This document shows, one piece after another, positions 53,284 to 64,000 of a DNA stretch of 64,000 nt (the first letter of the stretch is position 1; each line of letters opens with the position of its first letter). The translations under genes were made by a program, and so were the position numbers. The stretch covers positions 186,001 to 250,000 of the forward strand of contig MU128960.1 of assembly GCA_014904985.1 (NCBI GenBank), read 5' to 3'. The DNA is from Hydnum rufescens UP504 (taxonomy: Eukaryota; Basidiomycota; Agaricomycetes; Cantharellales; Hydnaceae). The notes below the pieces were generated by a model. It was not told the DNA's origin. It was given only the letters and a program-made list of their open reading frames with translations, and searched no databases.

Positions 53284-53428
53284 CAACCTGGTCATTAAAG
53301 CCGTCGGATAGTCGGCAGGAGGTGATCATGACTGCCGACTATCGTATCGGACTCAAAACGGCTGTCATACTCCGAGTATATATTACTCTGGCTGACGCCG
53401 GTTTCCCCCAGTACCGTACGATTCACTC

Positions 53429-54158
53429 ATGCCTCACGAACTCATTGGCAAGAAGGCCCCGTCCTTCTCCCTCACTTCGTCCAATGACGAGACCTACACC
53501 GTCACCCCCGGCGAGACGGGTGGCAAGCCCCTCGCGTTCGTACGGGTATCCAGAAACGAGGACAACCCAATCTTGCTGATTCCCCATCTTCCTCCAGGAT
53601 ATTTTTCTTCCCCAAGGCAGGCACGCCCGTGTGCACCAAGGAGGCATGCTCCTTCCGAGACTCACTGTCCGACAATGAGGCGTACTCCGGCTCTGGTGTC
53701 ACCGTGATCGGGATTTCGGCGGACACCCCAAAGAAACTGAAGCCGTGGGTCGAAGAGAATAAGCTGCCTGTGAGTCATTCTGGAGGATAGCCATATGGAG
53801 CTATATTCTGTGGGAATCTAACCTGTCGGATCTCGCAGTATCCTGTTCTGTCCGATGCGGATCGCAAAGTACGCAAGGATCTATACAAAACCTCTTCCGG
53901 CTTGCTAGGTTTGATCGATGGTGCGCTTGTTGCCCATAGCAGATTATTGGTGATCTGATACAGTACTGCGCATCAGGTCGATATACCTTTTTTGTTGATG
54001 CTAAAGGAATTGTCCGCGGCGTCGAAGATTCCAGCCTACGTGCCTCGTACGTTGGCGACAGTAATCCCCCCACTCTATTCTGATAGTCTCTCTTCTTCAG
54101 CGCACACATTAACTTTGTTGACAAGTGGTTGGAGACTGTCAAGAGCGAGAGCAAATGA
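53429..54158 (+). CDS. Peroxiredoxin, BCP/PrxQ type
   Basis: Thiol peroxidase reducing hydrogen peroxide and alkyl hydroperoxides. ATG 53429 (MPHELIGKKAPSFSLTSSND). A short intron is followed by FFFPKAGTPVCTKEACSFRD, which holds the peroxidatic Cys in the TPVC context and a second Cys five residues later, the PrxQ resolving-Cys spacing. Then VTVIGISADTPKKLKPWVEE, YPVLSDADRKVRKDLYKTSS, GRYTFFVDAKGIVRGVEDSS, and NFVDKWLETVKSESK with TGA at 54156-54158. Four introns. No targeting peptide is evident, so cytosolic or nuclear, like yeast Dot5. In tandem with the G-alpha gene, 195 bp apart. Confidence 0.9.
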
Positions 54159-54353
54159 AAGTCTAGGATATGAACATTCTTTTTGCCTGTAGTTCGATGC
54201 GTGTACAATAGGCTACCGGGTGCTCAGACCACCGATTGCTTTTCATCACCGCCGTCGTGCGAAAAATCTGAAAATAAACTACATGTATCGGTCGGAGGCA
54301 AATGAGCAGGGTTCCTGGGGCTGGTGCTGTGTTTCGTTTTTGTAATCTCCATT

Positions 54354-56571
54354 ATGAGGATGCCCTCTGCGGACATCGACGACGACCCTCTCTCCCGGGC
54401 TCTCGCTGAGGAACGAGCGAGAGATTCTCCTCAGGAGAGAAAAGAGCGTCTTGAGCGCGAAGCCAAGGCCCGTTTTCAAAGGTACCGCCCTTCCCAAATT
54501 TGTCTTCTCGCTTTGCTGATACCAGAACTCGCGCACCCTCAGCCAACAAATCGACGAGCAAATCGACGAGGACAGAGAGAAAGCAAAGAGAGACTCTGCC
54601 ATCGAGATTCTTCTCCTAGGTACTTCTGTCCGGCGTTGGGTCTTCACCCTGGCACCGCTTTTTGCTAAATGAATTCCCCTACTACTCTCTTACAGGTCAG
54701 AGCGAGTCGGGCAAAAGGTTGGCCAAATCTCGAAAAATCGTGGATCTATACTCAAGCCAGCCATAGCACTACATTGAAGCAGTTCCAAATCCTTGCAGAT
54801 CAAGATGCCTTTCGTTCTCAACGCGGCGTATGGCGATACATCGTCTACCTCAATCTCATCCGCTCCGTTCGGAAACTGCTCACCATTGTCTCCCAATGGC
54901 GAGAATCTGGGCAAGACATCCCCGATCTCGATGAGGCATTTCTCGCCGCGCAGGACAATCGGTTTCTTCAGATCCAGCTTCGACTTTCTCCTTTACTCCA
55001 GATCGAACGGGGCCTCGTCAAGAGCATGGGTCTCCCAGATGATTCCCTCCCCGGCTCTCCTTCATTTCCTTCCAGTCCTATACAGGACCAGGAGTACTTC
55101 GTGCGTCCAAACACCGGCTGGATGAGTAACCTCCTCGGCCGCTGGTCAGGGAATCGAGTTACCCAAATTCATGGCTCAATTGACCCCGATGATCCCGATG
55201 ATCCTGGCCACATCGTCGCCGCTTGTGGTGTTGATATTATGGAGCTATGGAATAGTCCTTTCGTGCAAGCTGTGCTCCAGCAAGGCAGTCTCCGCATTGA
55301 AGACGAAGGGGGATTGTTAGTGCTCTCTTGTCTTTCCTAATCATTGCTCTGGTATGCTTATAGACGGATTCCCCTCCCTCCCCACCCTGCAGCTTTTTAA
55401 ATGATATCGAGAGGGTGACGTCCCCAGAGTAAGAGCAATTCCTCCATCTTAGCATCTTTATCTCACCGTTCTATCCAGCTTCGTTCCGTCAGACAGTGAC
55501 ATCGTTCGCTGTCGATTAAAAACGATTGGCATTAGCAAGCACGAATTTGTGCTAAATAGAGTCGACCCACTTGCCAGGACGACACACATCAGGATCTGTA
55601 AAATAATGAATCTTCCTCCGTATCCTCCACAATTGACTGATGCTCCTTCCTAGATGATGTAGGCGGTGCTCGGAGTCAGGTGAGTCGGTGCTTGTTGACC
55701 CACGTGTCAATGTCATGTGCGATGCTAATCGGTACCGCATTTCTAGCGCGCCACGTGGGCTCCGTGAGTATTTGCGCTTCGCGATGATCCGAACCACGCC
55801 CTGATTACCTAATTCTAGATACTTTGATTCGGTTAAAATCCTTCTCTTTTTGGCGCCCATATCAGCCTTCGATCAATATCTAGAAGAGGATCCGCGTGTG
55901 AACCGAATCAAGGACTCTTTGGAACTATGGAAATCCCTCACGGTGGGTTTTAGTCAATCTCTCTTCTTTATCCCCGTCTCCTGATCTCTTCATCACTAGT
56001 CAAATTCAATTCTGAAAGATGTCCCGATTGTGTAAGCCTTGCACCCACAAGTACCTGACTATTCCATTGACCCGAAGTTACTATCCCAAGTCTTTTCTTA
56101 AATAAGGTCGGTGCATCCCCACTCGACGTCTTCATCGATATCTAACGTTCCCTCTGCTTCATGTAGTGCGACCTGCTCAGGGCAAAGCTCGACTCTAACG
56201 TCTTCCTGAACAAACATATCACGTCTTACAATGGGCCCAACGACTTCCAGAACGTGGCCGAATGTACGTTTAAACCCTTCGCTTTCTCAACCCATTCTTT
56301 GTCACTCATCGCTTACTGAACGTTCTAAAAGACCTTTTAAAGCGGTTTGAGAAGATTGGTCGCAACACCTTTCCATCTCGAGATATTCACGTACACTTTA
56401 CAACTGCCACCGTACGCTTTTTACTCCCTCCAATTATCGCGCTTAACGTATTGTCCCTTATTGTGCCCTTTTTTTTTTTTGCAGGATACCAGTTCAACCT
56501 GTTCCATTCTCGCACGCGTTAGCGATCTCGTCATTCGTGAGCAATTGCGGGACATGCGTCTGCTTTCCTAA
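54354..56571 (+). CDS. Divergent heterotrimeric G-protein alpha subunit, catalytic Gln absent
   Basis: GTP-binding alpha subunit with a large helical domain. ATG 54354 (MRMPSADIDDDPLSRALAEE), with no MGxxxS myristoylation start. The P-loop GQSESGKST is split by intron 54718-54766. Helical-domain exon to about 55320, with an extra Pro/Asp-rich insertion. Switch I: DIVRCRLKTIGISKHEF (Arg and first Thr kept). Switch II: DVGGARSQRATWAPYF, where Ala (codon 55668-55670) replaces the catalytic Gln of DVGGQ. Then ILLFLAPISAFDQYL. NKCD is built across a 16-nt microexon (56091-56106) encoding LFLNK, joined to CDLLRAK. The end is TDTSSTCSILARVSDLVI...MRLLS, stop 56569-56571. All joins are in frame. A functional divergent paralogue rather than a pseudogene. 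Confidence 0.88.
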
Positions 56572-57443
56572 TCAATATATCGTCATTTCCATCACTCCTT
56601 TACAACTGTAATTCGGGGTATTATTCCCCGTCCACTGTATGCAGCTGTAACCTCCGTCTCCTAGGAAGGCTATATTAGCCTTGTTGATCCTTCACCCCTT
56701 TGTTCCCTGCACCTACTTGCCATCAATCTTGGTCATCATTTAATAGCACCTCACTTAGTTTTTTTTTGCATACTACATTTTCGTCCCCTGCAGACGTTTC
56801 ACCCATTTCAGTTTTTTGTTGTTGCTCCTGTTTTAGTTAGACTCGAGCGAGTTTTGTTGTCCCTGATCACATTGCTGTGGGAGTCTAATCTGGCTTTTTT
56901 TGCCTCCTGCCTTGATCCGCGGGGGCCGGGCGAGGACGACCCTGTAGTGTATCAGCTCGATAGTAAGGCACAATCTTCCCCTCCCCCTCCAAACCAAAAA
57001 AAAAAACAAAAAACAAAAAAAAACCGCAGCCCACCCTCCGCCCCTGAGTCCCAGAGAGTCCCACTATATGCGTGACGACCATCCTCGGCTTTTATCCCCT
57101 TCTGGTCTAGACTCTGATATCCACACATGTCCGTCGTGGCATATAGAAAATCGTGCCCAACACCACCATCATAGAAGGGTAAATTAGATATGCAGGTATA
57201 TATACTATATTACGGACATACATAGATTCAGAGCACACGATACATCATCCCGGAAATAATGCAAATAAAACCCAAATCAGAAAAGTGCGTCGTACTTGTT
57301 CAGACACGAGTACCTGTCGCGCCGACATTTGAGTCCTCATATGTATTCACTTGGAGTGGATATATCGTGCACTCACCACTCATAATCTATACGATTACGG
57401 GTCACGCATCGGACCACATTCAGCGACCAGTATTAGCGTGGCC
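56572..57443. other. Intergenic, 3' flanks of convergent genes with poly-A/T tracts
   Basis: About 870 bp. It holds T-rich and pyrimidine-rich stretches (56758-56830) and an A-rich tract at about 56996-57024 (A runs broken by C). No gene seen. The A tract could be a retroposed poly-A tail, but nothing upstream of it is recognisable. Confidence 0.4.
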
Positions 57444-59165
57444 TCAAGCCCACGAGGGAAAACGTGACGTACCAAAATTCTCACTCGCAGAGCACCAACA
57501 CTTCCCTTGTGCATGGGACTCGCCTTGTGGGCAATGTTGGAATGGTTCATGTCGATACCCAATATCCTTAAAGAAGTGGATTTGATCCTTATGCGCGAAT
57601 AACGCAGCGCCGATACTATGTACTGGTGCATCACCCCATCGCTATTTTAAAATAATTCCGAGTCACGCATTTGGACACCCCATGACATGAGAGCGTAGCT
57701 AGAACATTCCGGCTTACCTCGTAATAGAAGCCGCCTTTACTGTCGAGGAACTCAAAGAACTTTGTGTATGCTTCGCCCCGCCAGAAGTTCAGGTCACCGA
57801 TCTCAAAATTACTCCAAACTAGAGATTCCATAATATATCAGATCACCTGAGTGGGAGAGGAAAGAGAGTGCATGCGCCTACAATGACAACGATTGTACGT
57901 TTCCCCGCCATCGTCAGAGATAAATCCCATCGCGTTATCTGCTGGGAGTAACCCAGGGTTTGCTTTGATGAATTCTGTACGAACCTTTATCATGGATGCA
58001 CTCGCGGGTTTTAAGGTAATATTAACATACCCTTCGCAGCATCCCAAAGTGTTGGGATAGTTTCGATATATTCGAAGAGCGAGATAGTAAACCCTACGCG
58101 GCGGCATTAGAATATTTATCTATGATGATCGGAGGAACGGATCTCGCACCGTAAACTTTCTTTTCGTCTTGCATTATCAAGAATGGATCGTAGTCGATGT
58201 CACAGAAGAACTTGACGCCTGGTCTTTGCAAAGTCCACGAACAGTCAAGGATCTGAATTGGCTCACGACCCCAGATACTTACTCAACTCGCCAATAGTAG
58301 TCATAATTCTTCAGGAGTTCGTGTCGGAAGAAAAACTGTGGAATATGTGTAAGGCGACGCGAGCTTTGGTGGATGAATGCGACAAAGGGACACGCACCCC
58401 AGAGTTGAATCGACACATGTTTCGATACGGGACTCTGATCAAGTATTCTTCGGGTTCTTTGCATATTGATTACACAGCGAAACAGACTCACGAATGCCCA
58501 TAAATGACCTACAATGTGAATGAGCGACTCTGGAAGCAAATAGATCGAATAGTAGGAACGAACGCTATTCTCGATCATCTGTAACCGAGCCTTGGTAGCC
58601 TTGTCCTCATCGACCCAATCCGGCTGGAACCAATGGTCTTTCGGGATCTTACCGTACACACAGGGCGTAGATGTGACTTCACTGGTCCACCTGCGTACGC
58701 CGCCAAAAGGAACGCGTAAGAAATAAAAAAAAGAAAACAACACAATAAATATAAACCTACTTTTTAAAATCCTCCGAAAAATCCTCCTCATTAAGGAAGA
58801 CAAATGGGTATTGGAACTTTTTGTTGAATCGGTCTTCTATTTGTTTCAGACTCTCGAGGACGCCAGGTAAATCGCTATTCCGCGCTAGCAAGACGAAAGC
58901 CGCGTTCGCCTTCCTGATGGTCGTGTTGGCTCTCCCAGTTATAGGGTCGTACGGGTAGTACTTGCTTGGGATCACCTGCTTGTATGGAGGTTGACCAGGC
59001 AGCCATCGAGACAAGGACGTCTTCCGGCCATACCCCTCATGGGAGAAGCTGATGATGTAGTGCAAACTGACCTAAACAGTATAAAATTTGTTGAGAGGTG
59101 GATGGTCCAAGACATGCATGCTTCGACGGGAAACCCACGAGAATGGCAACAGCCAACAGCGACAT
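57444..59165 (-). CDS. Alpha-1,2-mannosyltransferase, GT15 (KRE2/MNT1 family)
   Basis: Golgi type II membrane enzyme adding mannose to O- and N-glycans from GDP-mannose. The start is inferred at 59165: MSLLAVAIL plus, across an intron, VSLHYIISFSHEG, a short signal anchor. Then KANAAFVLLARNSDLPGVLE and DRFNKKFQYPFVFLNEEDFS (diagnostic), STPCVYGKIPKDHWFQPDWV, RHELLKNYDYYWRVEPGVKF, FFCDIDYDPF (the metal/nucleotide region), FTISLFEYIETIPTLWDA, FISDDGGETYNRCHF, NFEIGDLNFWRGEAY, and FKDIGYRHEPFQHCP-like sequence, ending CWCSASENF and TGA at 57444-57446. The C-terminus is shorter than in some members. About ten introns; the first exon is the least certain. Confidence 0.88.
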
Positions 59166-60243
59166 AGCGGACAATAGAGCTCGGAGGCATGGCTCTCACA
59201 AGCAATGTGGTAGGCGACAAGCCAAGGTAATTAGAATAACTGCGCACAGATGTTTTAGGTGTTCAGATTCGGGAAATTGCGTAGTGAGGTAACCACGTGG
59301 TACAGTATTGCAAACATATTATTACGGTGGATTGTGGCCCGGTTAGGGTTAGTGTTGCCGCGAGTCGGTGTCGAGTCGACTCGAGTCAAGCCCCAAGATT
59401 GATTACAACCCAATTACAGCACTGACTTGGCTGTCAGCTCAAAGTCAATTTCAGAGGAAAACAATACAAACACTCGTTTCATGGATAACAAATAACGAGT
59501 ACGGTGCAGAAAATTCGATCCATGCCACCTTGTGAGTACTATGATGCCCGGGCCCCCTAGGATGCTATGTCTACTTCCTACCTTCATCAATGATCACGCA
59601 CATCAAGCCCAGTCTCGTGGATGATGATGGCGTAGTGGCAACAAGCTTGCCATTTACATCAAGCTACCAAGGCAAAGTAAACTTCTTGCACCTCTTTATG
59701 CCCTCGCGCTGGTTCTTCTCATGCCCTTCATCCGAATCATCGTTCCGCATTGACAAGTACCGACTTTCCTCTCTGATTTGCTGCTGTTGCGCGAATCTCT
59801 AGCTACAGCTGAGGTTTGATCCAGAGGGCAGGGGTGACTTTTCAGTCGTATTAACTATTACACACAAATATTTGATTCAAGGTCGAGTCTGGTCGAGTTC
59901 GAGTCAAAGTCAAGTGACATGGTCCGTGACAGACAGCGTGACTTGGGTTTGGTCACAAATCAAGCCAATATCGGGACAACGATAACTCCTCAACAACGCA
60001 ATGTAGTGACAAGGGGTCTGTGGCAACGGCCCCGTCTTGTCAACGGTAGGGCTCTGTCTGCTAATATTCTCAAATATCTCAGAAATGCGTATCCACCCTT
60101 TCCCAACCCTCGGCGAAGGATGTGCGGCTGAACGGCTTGGCTTCAATTTTTTTTAAATGTTTTTGGGGCTAACATTCTCCGCCACTCCGCGGTTCTCGCA
60201 AGTGTTTTGGATTAGTTTTGGATCGGACGTGTAGTTGAGGGGG
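59166..60243. other. Intergenic with truncated hAT-like repeat
   Basis: Contains the terminal-repeat-like end at 59350 and GAGTC/GACTC-rich words to about 59915, consistent with a degraded non-autonomous element lacking its right end. No transposase or other gene is visible. Confidence 0.5.
59350..59915. mobile_element. Truncated hAT-like element relic
   Basis: The left end TAGTGTTGCCGCGAGTCGG matches the terminal repeat of the intact element at 39550-40945 over the first ten bases and its right-end variant over thirteen. It is followed by GTCGAGTCGACTCGAGTCAAG subterminal words. Near 59880-59915 the mirror-type words (GTCGAGTCTGG, GTTCGAGTCAAAGTCAAG) recur, but the terminal GGCAACACTA is missing. 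The left flank is GTTAGGGT with no matching right copy found. A truncated, immobile copy. Confidence 0.6.
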
Positions 60244-60490
60244 TCAGTCATCCACAGCGAATCGCATATTGGCGAAGGCGGGCAGGTTCTTTTCGAACGT
60301 TGCGTATCCTTCCTTATAGTTCACCTTGCACCCCGGCTCAACTGTAGTTATGCTCTGATTGGAAACAAACCAACGGGCAGCTCTCGCTTTCTAGAGATTC
60401 AACCACGATAATTGAATTTCTGCATAATCCACCCCTCCGCGAGGGAAGTCCGTAAACACCGTCTTATCGTATTGCCTCTAATTTCTTGCC
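60244..60490 (-). pseudogene. Coding-like 3' exons, family unknown
   Basis: Minus strand: TVFTDFPRGGVDYAEIQLSW (about 60465-60400), then after a CTACAG acceptor VEPGCKVNYKEGYATFEKNL and PAFANMRFAVDD with TGA at 60244-60246. Both parts have coding character, but I could not join them in phase, and no upstream exons were found. Possibly the end of a secreted carbohydrate-active protein (a loose impression, not a motif match). Treated as a fragment. Confidence 0.25.
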
Positions 60491-60769
60491 GTAAGGATTC
60501 CCGGAATTGGACGCGTCAGTGAGCGTGACACTAAAGGAAACGAGTGTCAAGAGATGCGCTGATGTGTACACTCATCGTGCCATTATCTCCCCTATGGGGA
60601 AACGGCTAGGATTGCGTGGTCTTTTGAAGGCATATCTGGATATCTGGGGCTATTTTCGGGTGCTTTCCAGCCCCCGGCCCGCAAGCTGCGAAAGAACGTC
60701 AGGGTGGAGACGTATTGCGATCTTCCATCTGCAGCTTTCTTGCCCACTAATATTGGTTCTTACAGGACC

Positions 60770-61057
60770 ATTCAGCGCGTTCAATGATAAGGATAAGCTC
60801 TCTGGAAATTGGAGAAAGTTTTCACCCCCCCTGGAGGAAGATTTGGCACCCGTCTGGGGTGGGCGGGCCGTACCGTTACGTTCAAGTACAAATTGGATGA
60901 TTTCGAAAGTGTGTGCAAGACTACATGGGAATATCTAGAGAACATTTCGATCGTTGCCTTCGTCTATGAAGCATTCACTCGGGAGAAGGCATTATCATGC
61001 TACATTACCACCAAAGGGGCCATTCTAGCGGCCTCTTCCTTTCTGAATCTCCCTTGA
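60770..61057 (+). pseudogene. Coding-like plus-strand fragment with a frameshift
   Basis: From a TTACAG acceptor near 60768 the plus strand reads PFSAFNDKDKLSGNWRK. It then switches frame near 60815 to VFTPPGGRFGTRLGWAGRTV, then FKYKLDDFESVCKTTWEYLE, and stops at 61055-61057 after ASSFLNLP. One extra base (G) at the switch gives a continuous frame. The upstream exon is not identified. Family not recognised. Confidence 0.3.
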
Positions 61058-61477
61058 AGCTCAGTCTCACGGGCTTCGGGGTAACCACTTCCAAAGACTT
61101 CCAACCACATGACAGACCGTGGGTAGGTAAAATTAACATTTGGGACACCTCGTTATCTTCGGGATGTACATATTCTGACGAAATCAATACATTAGTCCCT
61201 CGACAAGGGGAATGAACCGCAAGCACAGAAAACGCATGATACAAGATAACGAAGACGAGATAGCCTTATGATTGATCATTCATTGCCCGTTGATGCAAAA
61301 ATGACTGATCAGGAAGACGATCGCGCACAATGGGATACCGAAATAGCATATAATAGCGGCTTATACACTGTGGTATATCGAGTATCATAACATTTGACAT
61401 ACGTATGTGCCCGGTGCTGTCAATTTCGATCAACGAGGCCTCCAAGACCACATATCACACTTGTCCGCGCCCTGGTG

Positions 61478-63220
61478 TCAAACCTGGGAGCCCATGCTTT
61501 TCAGTGCGATAACATCCTTCGACCGCAGCATCGCGAAGTCGTCCTTTGGCCCAAGTGCATCGCTGCGGTCTGGGGCAGGGATGGAGGTTCTATCCCTAAT
61601 CGCATGAGGAGGATGCGACAGAAACAAGTGCCGCCGCGGGCCCACTGGAGGGGCTTCTGTTCCCTCCGTCCGCCACGTTCGCAAGTTCAATGTCATTCGG
61701 CTGACCATGGCGGAGCCTAGGCCCATCAGGAGGAATAGACCGCTGTAAGTAACCGTTGGCTGACAGACGAAGGGGAGGGGTGAGAGGATTGGTCAGGATT
61801 CCATACGTGAGGCGGAAAAGACGACTCACGTCTTGATGGATAAATAGGATCATGTTTGCCAAGCAAGCACTAAAGATCGTGGCGAAATACATAACTCCGT
61901 CACTGATCCAACCAATTGCAATAAATTTCTGATAGGAGGGTGGCAGGAATCAAGGATACAAACCGCAGTATGAGGCTAGCGATGGAATGTACTTCCTTCC
62001 CGAGTGGCCAGATCACTTTGTGCATCGTCATTAGGAAGGCTGTGGTTTCAAACAATAGCTTCGAGTCGAAGGATACGTCAATAGAGGAGAGGCAGTTAGT
62101 GGGAGTAGAATGATTGAGGCAACAAGACCGACTGAAGGGAGCCAGACTACGAAGTAACTACGTGGCAACGGGACCCCGGGGATGCAGATTTTCAGATCCT
62201 TTATCACTACGACCGTCCCTAGCACGAAAGAAAGGCGTCAGTATGAGTCTGCCGTCCTTGGAATCGATGTCTCACTGGAAACCCTTGAGGCAGATGTAGT
62301 GGCAGCGATTAATGTGGCAGCTGTACTGCACACGAACGCAATGCCCAGAGCGATACCGATCGAGCGACGTGCGCCCCATAAGGCGTGTACACGGACAGCG
62401 AGAAGGACTGAAACAAGTCGGAATTTGTTAGAGTAAGAGTCCAAGACAAGATCATGAATATACTGGACCATTCCACTGCAATCGATGGAAATTAATAGGT
62501 TAGAATTGGCAGCAGAAACTTTGACTTACACTAGCAAGAACGAATATATCTAGAGCGGTTACTACGAAGAGTCCCCGCTTACAGCTATGAAGGATGGTAT
62601 GGTAGGAGGCGGGAGGGTATGCCTGGGAAATATACATACCTCTATACAGCCAAGCCACGAATAAATATGACACTTCGTAAGATCATTCATTAGACAGACT
62701 CACCGGGACATCGAATGTGAAGGCGGATACATCTAATCATCACACCTACTCAGTTTGCGAATTCGTAGGGAGGAATAAAGGCCCTCACTTATTAGGGAAT
62801 TTCTAATGGGGTCATTAATACGTGTTCTTCCTCGACAGCAATATCGCTCACATGAGGGCCACCAGGGAGATGTATCGGTTCTGCCAACCGTATATCAGCC
62901 TAGTGTTCAAGAGTCCAAGTTTTGTTTCACCACACCATAAGGAAACCGTATCTTGACCAAGGTCCACTTCGACGGCCAAATGTATTTAATCTGTGCCCGA
63001 AGATCGGTAGATAGCTCGCAAGTGTCTGGCAGTCGACACTCACTTCATCGGACAGAGTGAGGAAGTAATCATATATGAGAATCACCAGACTGTACCGAGG
63101 AGATCAGTATTTTGGCATATGTTCGAGGGAAACCTTAAAGCCAACCCAGCCGCTGATGCAGCACCACGTCCGACAACGTATCAGTATGGCAAAATATTCA
63201 GAGACGAGGGTCTCGCACAT
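61478..63220 (-). CDS. DUF6533-type seven-transmembrane protein
   Basis: Basidiomycete-expanded integral membrane protein of unknown function. The diagnostic block is LVILIYDYFLTLSDEV (near 63095-63050) followed after an intron by KYIWPSKWTLVKIRF (near 62980). Then NRYISLVALM (near 62870), SVLLAVRVHALWGARRSIGI (near 62400), IVLGTVVVIKDLKICIPGVP-like and LPSVGLVASIILLPLTASPL (62225-62070), MYFATIFSACLANMILFIHQ (61890-61830) and GLFLLMGLGSAMVSRMTLNL (61740-61680). A hydrophilic Ser/Pro/Arg tail runs to the stop at 61478. Small exons separated by short introns are typical of the family. The first exon is uncertain; MCETLVSEYFAILIRCRT with ATG at 63220 joins in phase. Confidence 0.7.
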
Positions 63221-64000
63221 TGGAAGTGTTGCGTCAACTCGATTTTCCAGACAATTTCATTGATGATGGAAGGAGAAGCGGCAGGATCCCAGGGGACGCT
63301 CATGTACAGATCCTCTGGGGGAAGCAGCGTGGGGGAAAGAGCATCGAGTTCCAGAAAACATTTTCTCTTGACAATTATACACCATGAGCCACTAAGGAAA
63401 CCGGGAAGGGACCAGCCGAAGGCCACAACGTTGTCCATATGTACTGTATGTGAAAGGTCTCGCATTTTCCCCATACAGGGAACACATCGTCTTGCGGGAT
63501 TCAAATATGCCTTGGTAACCCTAACTGGCCAGATAGTACCCACTACCCAGTATTGCTGCCCTCCGGGCCCCACAGGCCGGGCTAACATGGCACTCTGATC
63601 ATTGTATATTGTAGGGGAGAACTTACTAGCCTCTGCAGAGTTATTGGTCGAGCGAGGCTATTATTTAAGGCTTGTGAATTTCGCGTACTGTGAGGATGGA
63701 TGCAACCGGAGCTACCCGGACTTCACGTGATACACTGAACGGCGGCTTGCTCAGGGAGTTCTCTGGTTAAATTTCTGCCAATTTATCGGCGCATGATCTT
63801 GATTCTGTAACATCTCATCACCTCTTTGTGGAGATCCATTCATAATATTCCTTGAAGTCAGCTCTCTGATGGTGTTACAGTACCGTATGCTGGAATCTTT
63901 CGGGTCACGAGTGCCGGAATTCATTTCCGGTGTCCAGGGCTGTGCTGCCTGATTTGGTAGTAACACCTAATTTGGTAGTTCTACCAAATTTGGGATTTTT
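63221..64000. other. Gene-poor window end with short palindrome
   Basis: A 135-codon minus-strand ORF (63181-63588) has no recognisable domain and probably is not a gene. At 63953-63988 the words TTTGGTAGT, TTTGGTAGTT and its complement ACTACCAAA-type sequence form a near-palindrome, possibly the edge of an element continuing past the window. Confidence 0.35.

Larger units (their letters stand above)
51395..53428. other. Gene-poor stretch with coding-like fragments and a transposon-end relic
   Basis: About 2 kb between the MAPKKK start and the peroxiredoxin. Two minus-strand segments (51854-52126 and 52546-52739) look more coding-like than the rest and are listed separately. At 53270-53283 the word GTCGCGGCAACACT matches a hAT-type terminal repeat end. 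Otherwise nothing recognisable. Confidence 0.4.

Noticed and set aside
63181..63588. 135-codon minus-strand ORF upstream of the DUF6533 gene
   Set aside because: No recognisable domain and it does not join in frame with the DUF6533 exons; could be 5' flank.

Overview
This is nuclear DNA of a filamentous basidiomycete, most likely an Agaricomycete. A Ceratobasidiaceae/Rhizoctonia-like source is my guess from overall style, not a demonstrated assignment. The evidence is dense genes on both strands, many 45-75 nt GT-AG introns, very small exons, a DUF6533-type seven-transmembrane protein (a basidiomycete family), a basidiomycete-style divergent G-alpha, and a complete set of eukaryotic housekeeping genes. 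No rRNA, tRNA, CRISPR or bacterial operon was seen. Exon joins are hand-made from reading frames and splice consensus. CDS spans run from start codon to stop codon and include introns.

Left part (0.2-21.6 kb): NCS1-type nucleobase/allantoin permease (+), small Ser/Thr-rich secreted protein (-), unknown conserved protein (+), flavin monooxygenase (-), TBC1D5-like Rab-GAP (-) divergent from the MOT1/BTAF1 Snf2 ATPase (+), then succinate dehydrogenase flavoprotein SDH1 (+). Middle (21.6-33.3 kb): a 14-bp minisatellite, three small secreted or GPI-type Ser/Thr-rich ORFs, and a GH63 processing glucosidase (-) sharing an 86-bp divergent promoter with a metallophosphoesterase (+), then an Ala/Pro/Glu-rich protein (-).

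Accessory island (33.3-41.1 kb): a foldback element with two apparently identical 262-bp inverted arms (35484-36464), a pyridoxamine-phosphate-oxidase-like gene (-), and a non-autonomous hAT-type transposon (39550-40945) with an 8-bp target duplication. The transposon sits in the divergent promoter between that gene and MET2.

Right part (41.1-64 kb): MET2 (+), VPS4 (-) divergent from TRM1 (+), a Ste11/Byr2-type MAPKKK with SAM, Ras-binding and kinase domains (-), a PrxQ/BCP-type peroxiredoxin (+), a divergent G-alpha lacking the catalytic Gln (+), a GT15 mannosyltransferase (-), repeat relics, and a DUF6533 membrane protein (-). The MAPKKK and G-alpha are both signalling proteins. GH63 and GT15 both act on secretory-pathway glycans. 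These pairings look like coincidence of neighbourhood, not a cluster.

The most consequential observation is that at least eight otherwise continuous reading frames, including essential SDH1 and MOT1, are broken by apparent single-base losses, nearly all in short homopolymer runs. This looks like homopolymer under-calling in the assembly rather than biology, and any automatic annotation here will be damaged by it. I did not find a convincing new multi-gene system.
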